NCBI GenBank assembly: GCA_019119355.1
Contig: DWXE01000001.1
Span: forward strand, 62,001 to 126,000
Direction of reading: 5' to 3'
DNA: 64,000 bases
DNA from: Candidatus Eisenbergiella merdigallinarum
Lineage (GTDB): Bacteria; Bacillota; Clostridia; Lachnospirales; Lachnospiraceae
Both the position numbers and the translations under genes were made by a program. This document shows, piece by piece, positions 8,917 through 18,135 of the stretch. The notes beneath the pieces were generated by a model. It was given only the letters and a program-made list of their open reading frames with translations, ran no database searches and was not told where the DNA came from. Positions within the stretch are counted from its first letter, which is position 1. Each line of letters starts with the position of its first letter.

Positions 8917-10218
8917 ATGAGGACGGAAGAACTGATTTTATATCGGGAATTTGAGGAGGGCGACCTGCTTACGGACATGGTTTCCCTCATGGAACAGTTT
9001 CGGCGGACAGGGGAAGCGGACGAAGGGATGCGGGCGCTTTTGTACCGCTGTATCCACCGGCTTCTGGAAATGGCCGGCCGGTTCGGCTTTTACGGAAACC
9101 TCTGGCACTGCTATCTCACGGATCTGCTGGTGAACAACGAAAACAGCTACAGCCATGCCTGCGAGATGCGGGGAGAGGTGGAAGGGACGGTGAACCGCGC
9201 GGTGCTCCACGATATCGCCGTTTTCCGGGAGCTGTACGATTACGATTTCGGCCCTCTGGGGAGGGCGGCGGACAACAGCGCGCTGGACCTGGTGCTGGCG
9301 TACGAGGGCAACGCCCAGGAGAGCCGGGTTTATAACCGGAGGATCCGGGACCGGATCTGCACGCTGGCGCAGAAGTTCAGCGAAACCCATACCCCGGAGG
9401 AGATGAAGAGCACCCTCACCGGATTTTACCGGGAATACGGGGTGGGACGGTTCGGCCTCCACAAGGCTTTTCGCATCGTGCGGGGGCCGGAAGGGGTTTG
9501 CGTGGATCCCATTCTGAACATCGCCCACGTCAGGCTGTCGGATCTGGTGGGGTACGAGCTGCAAAAGCGGAAGCTTCTGGACAACACCGAGGCTTTCGTC
9601 AGCGGCAGGAAGGCCAACAACTGCCTGCTCTTCGGGGACGCCGGCACGGGAAAATCCTCTTGCATCAAGGCCATCGCCAACGAATTTTACGACAGGGGGC
9701 TTCGGATCATCGAAGTGTACAAACACCAGTTTCAGGATCTCAACGACGTGATCGCGCAGATCAAAAACAGGAATTACAAATTCATCCTCTATATGGACGA
9801 TCTGAGCTTCGAGGAGTTCGAGATCGAATATAAATATTTAAAAGCCGTCATCGAGGGAGGGCTGGAGAAAAAGCCGGACAATATTCTCATCTATGCCACC
9901 TCCAACCGCAGGCATCTGATCCGGGAGAGCTTCCGGGATAAGCAGGAGCGGGATGAGGAGCTGCATACCAACGATACGGTGCAGGAAAAACTGTCTCTTG
10001 TATCCCGTTTCGGCGTGACCATCTATTTCGGATCGCCGGATCAGGGGCAGTTTCGCAGGATCGTGAAAGCCCTGGCGGACAGGGCAGGGCTGGAAATGGA
10101 AGAGGAGGAGCTGTTTTTGCAGGCGAACCGCTGGGAGCTGTCCCACGGAGGGCTTTCGGGCCGGACGGCGCAGCAGTTCATCGATTATCTTCTGGGCAAA
10201 CAGGGGGAAGGAGAATGA
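8917..10218 (+). CDS. DUF815-type AAA ATPase
   Basis: The protein has 433 residues. The N-terminal half (about 1-200) is mainly helical with no recognised motif. The C-terminal half is a DUF815 P-loop ATPase: Walker A GDAGTGKSS (240-248), Walker B FILYMDDLSF (289-298), a sensor-like IYATSNRRH, and the family string DTVQEKLSLVSRFG. AGGGAGGAAA precedes the ATG. The biochemical role of DUF815 proteins is not established to my knowledge. It overlaps the Ppx/GppA gene by ATGA, so it is coupled to polyphosphate turnover genes; a chaperone or remodelling role there would be a guess. Confidence 0.88.
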   Translation: MRTEELILYREFEEGDLLTDMVSLMEQFRRTGEADEGMRALLYRCIHRLLEMAGRFGFYGNLWHCYLTDLLVNNENSYSHACEMRGEVEGTVNRAVLHDIAVFRELYDYDFGPLGRAADNSALDLVLAYEGNAQESRVYNRRIRDRICTLAQKFSETHTPEEMKSTLTGFYREYGVGRFGLHKAFRIVRGPEGVCVDPILNIAHVRLSDLVGYELQKRKLLDNTEAFVSGRKANNCLLFGDAGTGKSSCIKAIANEFYDRGLRIIEVYKHQFQDLNDVIAQIKNRNYKFILYMDDLSFEEFEIEYKYLKAVIEGGLEKKPDNILIYATSNRRHLIRESFRDKQERDEELHTNDTVQEKLSLVSRFGVTIYFGSPDQGQFRRIVKALADRAGLEMEEEELFLQANRWELSHGGLSGRTAQQFIDYLLGKQGEGE

Positions 10219-11753
10219 AGACATTTGCGGCTATCGACATTGGTTCCTACGAACAGTCGCTGAAGATCTATACCATATCGAAGACGGCCGGGATCCGGGA
10301 AGTGGACTGCGTGCGCAACCGCCTGGATCTGGGCAGCGACACCTATGCCACCGGAAAGGTGAGCCGGGAGAAAATGGACGATCTGTGCAGGGTGCTGCGG
10401 GAGTTCGTCTCTATCATGGAGGGCTACCGGGTGGACGACTATAAGGCCTACGGCACCAGCGCCATCCGGGAGATCGAAAACACCACCATCGTCCTGGATC
10501 AGATCGCCCAGCGAACCGGCGTGAAGATCGAGGTGCTCAGCAACTCCGAGCAGAGGTTTCTGGACTATAAGTCTATCGCCTCCCGGGGAGAGGGCTTCGA
10601 AAAGATCATCGAAAAGGGGACGGTGGTGCTGGACATCGGCGGCGGCAGCATCCAGCTTTCCCTGTTCGACAAGGATAAGCTGTCCTTTACCCAGAACCTG
10701 AGGCTGGGCGTTTTGCGCATTCAGGAAAAGCTCCTGCGGCTCAACGTGCGCCCGTCCCGGTACGGGGAGCTGATGGAAGAGCTGCTCGCGGCCCAGCTCT
10801 CCGTGTTCAAAAAGATGTATCTGAAGGACAGGAACATCGAAAACATCATCGTGGTGGACGACTACATCTCCGCCCTCATCCGCAGGCGGCTGGAAGGCTC
10901 CAAAACCTCCGGCTACGCGGACGCGGCCTCCTTTTTCGCCTATCTGGATTTTCTGAAAAGCCATACGGACGGGGAGATCGCGGGCCGGTTCGACTTCCCG
11001 GAGGAAAACGTGCGGCTTTTGCGGATCGCTTCCGCCATCGTGCGGCAGGTGGCGGTTCTGACCGGGGCGAAGCTGATCTGGGCCCCCGGAGTCACCCTGT
11101 GCGACGGAATCGCCTACGAATATGCGGAAACGCATAAGCTGCTGACGAAAGTACACGATTTCGAGCAGGATATCGTCACCTGCGCAAAGGGTATCAGCAA
11201 ACGGTATATGGGAAGCCGGAGGAGAGGGGAGACGCTGGAGCAGATCGCCCTGACCATCTTCGACAGCATGAAGAAGGTGCACGGCCTGGGGAAGCGGGAA
11301 AGGCTGCTCCTTCGGATCGCCACCCTGCTGCACGACTGCGGAAAATACATCAGCATGGTGAACCTGGCGGAGTGCTCCTACGCCATCATCATGTCCACGG
11401 AAATCATCGGCTTGTCCCACCGGGAACGGGAAATGGTGGCCAACGTGGTGAAATACAACCACATGGAGTTCGATTACGGGATGGTCAGCACGGAAGGAGG
11501 GGCGATGGAAACCTCCGAATACCTGACCATCGTGAAGCTCACCGCCATCCTGCAGATTTCCAACGCCCTGGACAGGAGCCACAGGCAGAAATGCCGGGAT
11601 ATCCGGGCCGTGCTGAAGGAAAACCAGCTGGTGATCACGGTGAACACGGCGGAGGACATCACCCTGGAAAAGGGGCTGTTCGACAGCAGGGCCGACTTCT
11701 TTGAGGAAGTGTACAGCCTTCGGCCCGTGATCCGGCAGAAGCGGATCGGATAG
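10215..11753 (+). CDS. ppx: Exopolyphosphatase / guanosine pentaphosphate phosphohydrolase (Ppx/GppA family)
   Basis: Removes terminal phosphate from polyphosphate or from pppGpp. The protein has 512 residues. The ASKHA core spans about 1-300: DIGSYEQSLKI, YGTSAIREIENT and LDIGGGSIQLSLF. A C-terminal HD-type domain includes LLHDCGKYIS and VKYNHMEFDYG. The first phosphate loop reads DIGSYEQS where DxGSNS is usual, a small departure. It starts inside the stop of the DUF815 gene (ATGA) and lies 23 bp before ppk1, so synthesis and breakdown of polyphosphate are encoded together. Which substrate dominates cannot be decided from sequence. Confidence 0.92.
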   Translation: MKTFAAIDIGSYEQSLKIYTISKTAGIREVDCVRNRLDLGSDTYATGKVSREKMDDLCRVLREFVSIMEGYRVDDYKAYGTSAIREIENTTIVLDQIAQRTGVKIEVLSNSEQRFLDYKSIASRGEGFEKIIEKGTVVLDIGGGSIQLSLFDKDKLSFTQNLRLGVLRIQEKLLRLNVRPSRYGELMEELLAAQLSVFKKMYLKDRNIENIIVVDDYISALIRRRLEGSKTSGYADAASFFAYLDFLKSHTDGEIAGRFDFPEENVRLLRIASAIVRQVAVLTGAKLIWAPGVTLCDGIAYEYAETHKLLTKVHDFEQDIVTCAKGISKRYMGSRRRGETLEQIALTIFDSMKKVHGLGKRERLLLRIATLLHDCGKYISMVNLAECSYAIIMSTEIIGLSHREREMVANVVKYNHMEFDYGMVSTEGGAMETSEYLTIVKLTAILQISNALDRSHRQKCRDIRAVLKENQLVITVNTAEDITLEKGLFDSRADFFEEVYSLRPVIRQKRIG

Positions 11754-11776
11754 GCCGAAAGGGGAAAGGAACGGTT

Positions 11777-13921
11777 ATGGCAGAAAAGAAAGATCTACAG
11801 AATCCGGAATTTTATACGAACCGGGAAATGAGCTGGCTTTTGTTCAACAAGAGGGTCCTCTCCGAGGCCAGGGACAGGCAGATCCCCCTGTTCGAGCGGC
11901 TCAAATTCCTGAGCATCACGGCGTCCAATCTGGACGAGTTTTTCATGGTGCGCATCGGCTCTCTGGCGGACATGGTCAACGCCAAATACACCAAAAAGGA
12001 CATCGCGGGCCTGACACCCGTCTCGCAGCTGGCTCTGCTGGCGAAGGAGACCCATGAGTTTTCAGCGCTGCAGTATTCCACCTATAACCGGATGCTCCTG
12101 CCGCAGCTGAAGCTGGAGGGGCTGGAGTTTGTGGGGCATCACGAGCATCTGACCGAAGAGCAGGGGAAATTTGTGGACCGGTATTTCGAGGAAAACGTCT
12201 ATCCGGTGCTGACGCCCATGGCGGTGGATTCCTCCCGCCCCTTCCCCCTGATCCGCAACAAGAGCCTGAACATCGGCGCTCTTCTGAGGAAAAAGGGGAA
12301 GGAGGACGCCGAGGTGGAATTCGCCACGGTTCAGGTGCCCGGCGTCCTGCCCCGGGTGGTGGAGATCCCGGCTGAGGGCGGACAGGAGGGCAAAACGGTC
12401 ATCCTGCTGGAGGAGATCATCGAGCGAAACGTCAGGCAGCTGTTTTTGAACTACGACGTCCTCTGCGCCCATCCGTTCCGGATCACCCGGAACGCGGACC
12501 TGGCCATCGACGAGGATGAGGCGGAAGACCTGCTTCTGGAAATCGAAAAGCAGATCAAGAAGCGCACCTGGGGGCAGGCGGTCCGTCTGGAAGTGGAGGA
12601 AGGAACGGACAAAAAGCTGACGCGGCTTTTGAAAAAGGAGCTGAGCGTAAAGGACGACGATATCTTCCATATCGATGGGCCGCTGGATCTGACCTTTTTG
12701 ATGAAGGTATACGGTATGGAGGGATTCGAACGCCTGAAAGCGGAGAAGTATACGCCGCAGCCGGTGCCGGAATTTTCGGGGGAGGAGTCGGTGTTCGACG
12801 TGATCCGCAGGCAGGACGTGCTGCTGCATCACCCCTATCAGACCTTTACGCCGGTGGTGGATTTCATCCGCCAGGCCAGCCGGGATCCCGACGTCCTGGC
12901 TATCAAGCAGACGCTGTACCGGGTCAGCGGGAACTCGCCCATCATCGCGGCGCTGGCCCAGGCCGCGGAAAACGGAAAACAGGTTTCCGTGCTGGTGGAG
13001 CTGAAGGCCAGATTCGATGAGGAAAACAACATCGTCTGGGCCAGAAAGCTGGAGAAGGCGGGCTGCCATGTCATCTACGGCCTGGTGGGCTTAAAGACCC
13101 ACAGCAAGATCACCCTGGTGGTGCGCAGGGAAGAGGACGGCATCCGGCGCTACGTCCATCTGGGAACCGGAAACTACAACGACGCCACGGCCAAGCTGTA
13201 TACGGACGTGGGGCTGATGACGGCCAACGAGGCCATCGGGGAGGACGCCACCGCGGTGTTCAACATGCTTTCCGGCTATTCGGAGCCCCGTTCCTGGAAC
13301 CGCCTGAGCCTGGCGCCCCTGTGGCTGAAGGACCGCTTCCTGTTTTTGATCGGCCGGGAGAAAAAGCACGCGCTGGAGGGGCGGGAGGGCCATATCGTGG
13401 CGAAGATGAACTCCCTGTGCGACAGGGACATCATCGCAGCCCTTTACGAAGCCAGCCAGGCCGGGGTGAAGATCGAGCTCATCGTCCGGGGCATCTGCTG
13501 CCTGAAGGTGGGGATCCCGGGCGTCAGCGAAAACATCTCCGTGCGCTCCATCGTGGGAAATTTCCTGGAGCACGCCAGGATCTTCCGGTTTGAAAACAAC
13601 GGCAAGCCCGAATATTACTGCAGCAGCGCGGACTGGATGCCGCGGAATCTGGAGCGCCGGGTGGAAATCCTCTTCCCGGTGACGGATCCGGCCCTGGAGA
13701 AAAAGCTGCAGCACATTCTGGACTGTCAGCTGAAGGATACCCTGAAAGCCCATCTGCTCAGGACCGACGGAAGCTATGAGCGGGTGGACCGGAGGGGCAA
13801 GGAGCCCTTCTGCGCGCAGGACGCCTTCTGCCGGGAGGCCGTGGCGGAGGGAAAGAGCAGGGTGCAGTTTCGGGATACCAGGGTGTTCATCCCGGAGACC
13901 CGGGCGGAGGAAACGGAATGA
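11777..13921 (+). CDS. ppk1: Polyphosphate kinase 1
   Basis: Transfers the gamma phosphate of ATP to growing polyphosphate chains. The protein has 714 residues, a normal length. Order: N-terminal helical domain beginning NPEFYTNREMSWLLFN, head domain, then two phospholipase D-like catalytic domains. The autophosphorylated histidine is H461 in HLGTGNYN, and a second conserved region includes VRGICCL. The start follows GGGGAAAGGA. It overlaps the maf gene by ATGA. Position after the Ppx/GppA gene places both arms of polyphosphate metabolism in one transcript. Confidence 0.97.
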   Translation: MAEKKDLQNPEFYTNREMSWLLFNKRVLSEARDRQIPLFERLKFLSITASNLDEFFMVRIGSLADMVNAKYTKKDIAGLTPVSQLALLAKETHEFSALQYSTYNRMLLPQLKLEGLEFVGHHEHLTEEQGKFVDRYFEENVYPVLTPMAVDSSRPFPLIRNKSLNIGALLRKKGKEDAEVEFATVQVPGVLPRVVEIPAEGGQEGKTVILLEEIIERNVRQLFLNYDVLCAHPFRITRNADLAIDEDEAEDLLLEIEKQIKKRTWGQAVRLEVEEGTDKKLTRLLKKELSVKDDDIFHIDGPLDLTFLMKVYGMEGFERLKAEKYTPQPVPEFSGEESVFDVIRRQDVLLHHPYQTFTPVVDFIRQASRDPDVLAIKQTLYRVSGNSPIIAALAQAAENGKQVSVLVELKARFDEENNIVWARKLEKAGCHVIYGLVGLKTHSKITLVVRREEDGIRRYVHLGTGNYNDATAKLYTDVGLMTANEAIGEDATAVFNMLSGYSEPRSWNRLSLAPLWLKDRFLFLIGREKKHALEGREGHIVAKMNSLCDRDIIAALYEASQAGVKIELIVRGICCLKVGIPGVSENISVRSIVGNFLEHARIFRFENNGKPEYYCSSADWMPRNLERRVEILFPVTDPALEKKLQHILDCQLKDTLKAHLLRTDGSYERVDRRGKEPFCAQDAFCREAVAEGKSRVQFRDTRVFIPETRAEETE

Positions 13922-14595
13922 GCGGGGGCGGCAGGCCCTTCAAAGTCGTGCTGGCGTCCGCATCCCCCAGAAGGAGGGAGCTGCTCTCCAGGATCGGCCT
14001 GACCTTTGAGGTGGAAAAGAGCGAGGGGGAGGAGCGCCCGCGCTCCAGCCTTCCGGACGAAATCGTCCGGGAGCTGTCGGCCCAAAAGGCGGAGGAAGTG
14101 TTTGGGAAGCGGGAGAAGGAGGAAGGCCCCCTTCTGGTGATCGGGGCCGATACGCTTGTTTTTCTGGACGGCCGGCCCCTGGGGAAGCCGAAGGATCCGG
14201 AGGACGCCTGCAGCATGCTGTCCCGTCTGCAGGGCAGGAAGCACCAGGTATGGACCGGGGTGACGGCGCTGTGGAAGGGCGACGGCCGGGAAGGCTGCGG
14301 GGAGACGGGCCGCCTGTCCTTCGCGGAATGCACGGAGGTGGAATTTTACCCCATGGCGGAGGCGGAAATCAGCGCCTACGTCAGGACCGGAGAACCCGCG
14401 GACAAGGCGGGAGCCTACGCCATCCAGGGCAGATGCGCGGCGTATATCAAAGGGATCGCGGGGGATTACAACAACGTGGTGGGCCTTCCCGTGAGCAGGC
14501 TCTATCAGGAGCTGCGCGAACGGAAGCTGCCCCTGCCGTTTGCCGACGCCGTCCCGGAAGGGGACGACGGCGCTCCGGAAGGGAGGAGAGCATGA
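13918..14595 (+). CDS. maf: Maf-family nucleoside triphosphate pyrophosphatase
   Basis: Family members hydrolyse non-canonical or canonical NTPs (dTTP/UTP in the YhdE type) and are linked to septum control. The protein has 225 residues. The family opening VLASASPRRRELL is present at 10-22, followed by ADTLVFLDGRPLGKP and DKAGAYAIQG, with GIAGDYNNVVGLP near the end. An insert around KGDGREGCGETGR (about 120-132) makes it slightly longer than the usual 190-200, as does a charged C-terminal tail. It overlaps ppk1 and the next gene by ATGA on both sides. Confidence 0.93.
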   Translation: MSGGGRPFKVVLASASPRRRELLSRIGLTFEVEKSEGEERPRSSLPDEIVRELSAQKAEEVFGKREKEEGPLLVIGADTLVFLDGRPLGKPKDPEDACSMLSRLQGRKHQVWTGVTALWKGDGREGCGETGRLSFAECTEVEFYPMAEAEISAYVRTGEPADKAGAYAIQGRCAAYIKGIAGDYNNVVGLPVSRLYQELRERKLPLPFADAVPEGDDGAPEGRRA

Positions 14596-15317
14596 AGAGA
14601 GCGGTGATCTTCGATCTGGACGGGACCCTGGCGGATACGCTGGAATCCCTGGCATACTGCACCAACCGGGCGCTGGCGGATTTCGGCTATCCCCCCATCG
14701 AAGCGGAGCGCTTCCGGAACTTTGTGGGCAACGGCGCCAGGATGCAGATCGTCCGGGCGCTGCGATTCCTGGGGGTCGCGGAAGAAACCCCGGGAGCGCG
14801 GCATGGCCTGGAAGAAAAAGCGCCAGGCGCTGCGGATGAAGACGGCTTTTTCACGGTCCCAAAGGGGCTGGACGAGGTTTTGGAGCGCTATCTGCGCTAT
14901 TTTTCCGGGGACTGCCTTTATGGCGTGAAACCCTATGCCGGGATTCCGGAGCTGCTGTCCGCCCTGAAAGAAAGGGAAATCCGCCTGGCGGTGCTGAGCA
15001 ATAAGCCGGACGCCCAGACTGCAGAGGTGGTGGAAGGGCTGTTCGGCCCCTCCTGTTTCGATCTGGTGCTGGGCCAGAGCCCCTGCCGGAAGAAAAAACC
15101 GGCCCCGGACGGCGTGGTGGAAATCGGGCGGGCGTTCGGCGCGGCGCCGGAAGAACTGCTGTACGCCGGGGACAGCGGCGTGGATATGGACACCGCGAAA
15201 GCGGCCAAAGTGACGGCGGTGGGGGTATGCTGGGGCTTCCGGACGGCCCGGGAGCTCAGAGAACACGGGGCGGACGTCCTGATAGAAAGACCGGAGGAAC
15301 TATTACAATGCCTGTGA
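14592..15317 (+). CDS. HAD hydrolase, phosphoglycolate phosphatase-like
   Basis: The protein has 241 residues. HAD motif I is FDLDGTLADT (residues 6-15), motif II is LSNKPDA, the motif III lysines lie in CRKKKPAPDG, and motif IV is YAGDSGVDM. An alpha-helical cap lies between motifs I and II and carries an extra charged stretch (about 60-85). The fold matches Gph-type phosphatases, but HAD substrates cannot be fixed from sequence. The frame runs open upstream inside maf; the ATGA overlap at 14592 gives MKRAVIFDLDG and is the sensible start. It overlaps the next gene by ten bases. Confidence 0.9.
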   Translation: MKRAVIFDLDGTLADTLESLAYCTNRALADFGYPPIEAERFRNFVGNGARMQIVRALRFLGVAEETPGARHGLEEKAPGAADEDGFFTVPKGLDEVLERYLRYFSGDCLYGVKPYAGIPELLSALKEREIRLAVLSNKPDAQTAEVVEGLFGPSCFDLVLGQSPCRKKKPAPDGVVEIGRAFGAAPEELLYAGDSGVDMDTAKAAKVTAVGVCWGFRTARELREHGADVLIERPEELLQCL

Positions 15318-16108
15318 AGATCAAACTGATTGCGACGGACATCGACGGCACGCTGATTCAGGATTCCACGCCGGATCTGTATCCGGAAATCGAGGAGGAG
15401 ATCCGGCGGCTGACGGACGCCGGTGTGCTCTTCGCCTGCGCCAGCGGGCGGCAGTACGCCAGCATCAGAAACGTGTTCCGGAATGTGGCGGACCGGATCC
15501 TCTACATCGCGGAAAACGGGGCCCATATCCGTTACCGGGGCGAAGACCTCTCCGTGACGCGGATGGATCCTGCCGAAATGGAGGAACTGATCGGGACGCT
15601 GCGGGAACTTCCGGACTGCGAGATGGTGGTATCCACCCCGCAGGGAAGCCTTCTGGAGACGAAAAACCGGGAGTTTCTGGATCTGATGACCTGGGGCTAT
15701 CACAACGAGTACCGCGTGGTGGAAGATGTGCTGGCGGAAGGGCTGCCGATCTTAAAGGTGGCGGTTTACCGGAAGGGAAGCATCCGGGAGCTGGGGGAAT
15801 CCAGGCTGATCCCGGCGTTTGCGGACCGGTTTCAGGTGTGCGTGGCCGGGGAGGAGTGGGTGGATTTCATGGATCCTTCCGTGGACAAGGGACGGGCCCT
15901 GCAGACGGTTCGGGAACGGTTTCGGATCCTGCGGGAGGAGACCATGGCTTTCGGGGACAACACCAACGATATCGGCCTGATGCGGGCGGCCGGAGAGAGC
16001 TACGCGGTGGCCAACGCCAGGCCGGAAGTCCGGGAAGCGGCGCGCCATACCTGCCCTCCCTGGTGGGAGAAGGGCGTGTGGCAGATCGTGCGCGGCCTGG
16101 AAGGCTGA
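15308..16108 (+). CDS. Cof-type HAD-IIB sugar phosphatase
   Basis: The protein has 266 residues and begins MPVKIKLIATDIDGTL. HAD motif I is DIDGTLI, motif II CASGRQYAS, motif IV AFGDNTNDIGLM, and the C2B cap lies between. The Cof family dephosphorylates sugar phosphates and related small molecules. GGAGG stands 12 bases before the ATG, inside the preceding gene. It ends the chain of translationally coupled genes, 30 bp before a small hypothetical gene. Confidence 0.92.
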   Translation: MPVKIKLIATDIDGTLIQDSTPDLYPEIEEEIRRLTDAGVLFACASGRQYASIRNVFRNVADRILYIAENGAHIRYRGEDLSVTRMDPAEMEELIGTLRELPDCEMVVSTPQGSLLETKNREFLDLMTWGYHNEYRVVEDVLAEGLPILKVAVYRKGSIRELGESRLIPAFADRFQVCVAGEEWVDFMDPSVDKGRALQTVRERFRILREETMAFGDNTNDIGLMRAAGESYAVANARPEVREAARHTCPPWWEKGVWQIVRGLEG

Positions 16109-16138
16109 ACAAAATCCATAATGTAAGGAGGAAATGGA

Positions 16139-16396
16139 ATGCAGGAATACGACGATCTCGTGCTGAAGTGCTTTTTGAAGCAGCAGGGGCGGCTCTTTTT
16201 GGAGCCCGTGGCAGAAACGCTCCAGGAAGCGGAGGCGTTTCTGGAGGAGTGCATGGCCGTGGTAGTAAACGGCGCCGATGAAGTGCGGGAATACTTCGAA
16301 GAAGAGGGAACGGACATCGGGGACGGGGACGATCTCCTGGAAGCCAGCGAAGTGTTCGACGTGGGCGACGGGAGATTCCTGATCGTGGAGGGCTGA
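16139..16396 (+). CDS. Small acidic protein of unknown function (85 aa)
   Basis: I do not recognise this family. The protein has 85 residues, is strongly acidic (EEEGTDIGDGDDLLEASEVF) and has few hydrophobic stretches, so it is probably cytosolic. A perfect AAGGAGG box sits six bases before ATG 16139, which argues for real translation. The sequence looks like a compact alpha/beta domain ending in GDGRFLIVEG. It is the last gene of the pheA-to-HAD run and is followed by a strong hairpin. No cysteine motif, coiled coil or signal peptide is visible. Confidence 0.75.
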   Translation: MQEYDDLVLKCFLKQQGRLFLEPVAETLQEAEAFLEECMAVVVNGADEVREYFEEEGTDIGDGDDLLEASEVFDVGDGRFLIVEG

Positions 16397-16400
16397 ATCA

Positions 16401-16428
16401 GCGGCGCGCCCTGGTACGGGCGCGCCGC
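16401..16428. terminator. Bidirectional hairpin between convergent operons
   Basis: A perfect 11-base stem, GCGGCGCGCCC (16401-16411) and GGGCGCGCCGC (16418-16428), with a six-base loop. It lies between the 85-aa gene and the end of the minus-strand HAD gene. There is no U-run, so termination efficiency is uncertain. Confidence 0.6.
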
Positions 16429-16442
16429 ATCATCCCGTCAGC

Positions 16443-17285
16443 TCATCGCAGGGAATATTGCCCGGGATCCGGAGAGAGGAAAAAGGCGCGGACGGCTTCT
16501 CCCAGCCCGTCGTGGTCGTTGTCCTGCCGGGTGACGAAATCCGCGTGGGCCTTCACCTCTTCGGGTGCGTTTGCCATGGCAACGGCCGTGCCCGCGGCGT
16601 CCAGCATGGAAATGTCGTTTTCCGCGTCCCCGGCGGCTACGGAACGGGAGACGGGAATGCCGAGATGCCGGCAGACGAAGCGCAGGGCGTTTCCCTTGCC
16701 GGCCGTTTTGTCGAACACTTCCAGATACTGATCGCAAGAAAAAATGGCGGTCACGATGTCTCCGTAGCGGGAAAGGATGTCCTGCTGCAGGGCCAGCAGG
16801 CGGTCCCGGCCGTTTAGGTCGATGGCCAGAAGCTTGTGGGGCGCGCGTCCGATGCAGCCCATAATATCGTCGGTGAGCACCGCCTCAAGGCCGGTGCTCT
16901 TTTGATAAAAGGAGAGCTCGGGACCGGCCTTTTCGCAGACCACCCGGGATTCGTCGTAGGACTGGATGTGCAGGCCGTATCCCCGGGCCATTTCGATGAT
17001 ATCCCGGCAGACGGGCTCCGGCACGGTCTTTTCCATCAGGGCCCGACGGCTTTTGCAGTCGTACACCAGGTTGCCGTTGACGGCGATGATCAGGGTATCC
17101 GGATACAAAAGCCCCGCCTTTTGGGCGCAGGAGAGGATGCTGGTGAGCGTTCTGCCCGAGGACAGGACAAAACGATGGCCGGACGCGATCATCTGCGAGA
17201 TGAGTCCGGCCAGGGGCTGGGAAACGGTTTTCTGCGAAGTCAGCAGGGTGCCGTCCATATCGGTGAACAGGATTTTTTCAGACAT
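16443..17285 (-). CDS. Cof-type HAD-IIB phosphatase
   Basis: The protein has 280 residues and begins MSEKILFTDMDGTLLTS. The HAD motifs are visible: DMDGTL, LSSGRTLTS, and AAGDAENDISML with the IIB cap between. It is a second Cof-family member in the window, only about 330 bp from the first but on the opposite strand and clearly different in sequence, so it is not a recent duplicate. It overlaps the PHP gene by eight bases and is the last gene of the minus-strand run. The substrate is unknown, likely a sugar phosphate. Confidence 0.92.
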   Translation of the reverse strand: MSEKILFTDMDGTLLTSQKTVSQPLAGLISQMIASGHRFVLSSGRTLTSILSCAQKAGLLYPDTLIIAVNGNLVYDCKSRRALMEKTVPEPVCRDIIEMARGYGLHIQSYDESRVVCEKAGPELSFYQKSTGLEAVLTDDIMGCIGRAPHKLLAIDLNGRDRLLALQQDILSRYGDIVTAIFSCDQYLEVFDKTAGKGNALRFVCRHLGIPVSRSVAAGDAENDISMLDAAGTAVAMANAPEEVKAHADFVTRQDNDHDGLGEAVRAFFLSPDPGQYSLR

Positions 17286-18135
17286 GGAAGAGTTCCTTTC
17301 TTTTTGCCTTCAGGCCGTCCAGCACGTCTTCGGGAACGATCAGCCGCCCGTAGCCGGTTCCCATCTCCAGGCCGGGTTTGGCCTTGCCGTGAAAATCCGA
17401 ACCGCCGGAAGGAAGAAGGCCGAAGCGGGAGGCCAGCTGCTGCATCTGCCGGGTTTCTCCCTGGCTGTGGGTGGAATAGAAAACTTCCAGCCCCACGAGC
17501 CCGGCCTGTGTCAGGGAGCGCACCAGCGTTTCCAGAGCGTCCTTCCCCATGCGGTAGAGGAGGGGGTGGGCCAGGACCGGGACGCCCCCCGCCTGAAGGA
17601 TCAGCCGCACCGCCTGCTGCGGAGCGATCTTTTCCCGGGGGACGAAATAGCGGGTATGGTCCCCCACATACCGGTCGAAAGCTTCCGGCAGGCTCTTCAC
17701 ATAGCCGCGATCCAGCAGGAAGCGGGCGTAATGGGCCCGGGTGATGACGCAGCCGGGGAAGGCCTTGAGCAGGGTCTCGTAAGAGATATCGATTCCGGCC
17801 TCCTGCAGCCGGGCGCACATCTTTTCGTTGCGCAAAATCCTGGACTCCACGAAGCCATGGATCTGCGCCTGAAAGGCGGGGGCAGTTTCGTCGATGAAGA
17901 GCCCCACGATGTGGATGTCCCTGCCGCCGTATTCCGTGGAAAATTCGATGCCCGGGACGACCTCGATCCCCTTTTGCCGCCCGGCCTCCACCGCCTCCCG
18001 GATCCCTGTGGTGGTGTCGTGATCCGTCAGCGCGAAGGCGGACAGCCCTTTGGCGGCCGCCAGGTCCACCAGCTCGGCCGGGGAGAAGCTGCCGTCGGAT
18101 TTGTGGGAATGGACATGAAGATCGACGGTCCTCAA
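17278..18135 (-). CDS. PHP-domain phosphoesterase (YciV/RNase AM-like)
   Basis: The protein has 285 residues. PHP metal-binding motifs are clear: DLHVHSHKSDG at the N-terminus, ALTDHDTT, GIEFSTEY, DIHIVGLF, LAHPLLYR and GSDFHGKAKPG. This subfamily acts on nucleoside 3',5'-bisphosphates or on RNA 5' ends; which applies here cannot be decided. The start overlaps the end of the ABC-F gene (ATGA at 18132-18135) and the end overlaps the HAD gene, so the three are one transcription unit. Confidence 0.9.
   Translation of the reverse strand: MRTVDLHVHSHKSDGSFSPAELVDLAAAKGLSAFALTDHDTTTGIREAVEAGRQKGIEVVPGIEFSTEYGGRDIHIVGLFIDETAPAFQAQIHGFVESRILRNEKMCARLQEAGIDISYETLLKAFPGCVITRAHYARFLLDRGYVKSLPEAFDRYVGDHTRYFVPREKIAPQQAVRLILQAGGVPVLAHPLLYRMGKDALETLVRSLTQAGLVGLEVFYSTHSQGETRQMQQLASRFGLLPSGGSDFHGKAKPGLEMGTGYGRLIVPEDVLDGLKAKRKELFHV

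Noticed and set aside
16443-17285. Second Cof-type phosphatase as a recent duplicate of the one at 15,308
   Set aside because: Apart from the HAD motifs the two proteins differ throughout, and they lie on opposite strands in separate units.
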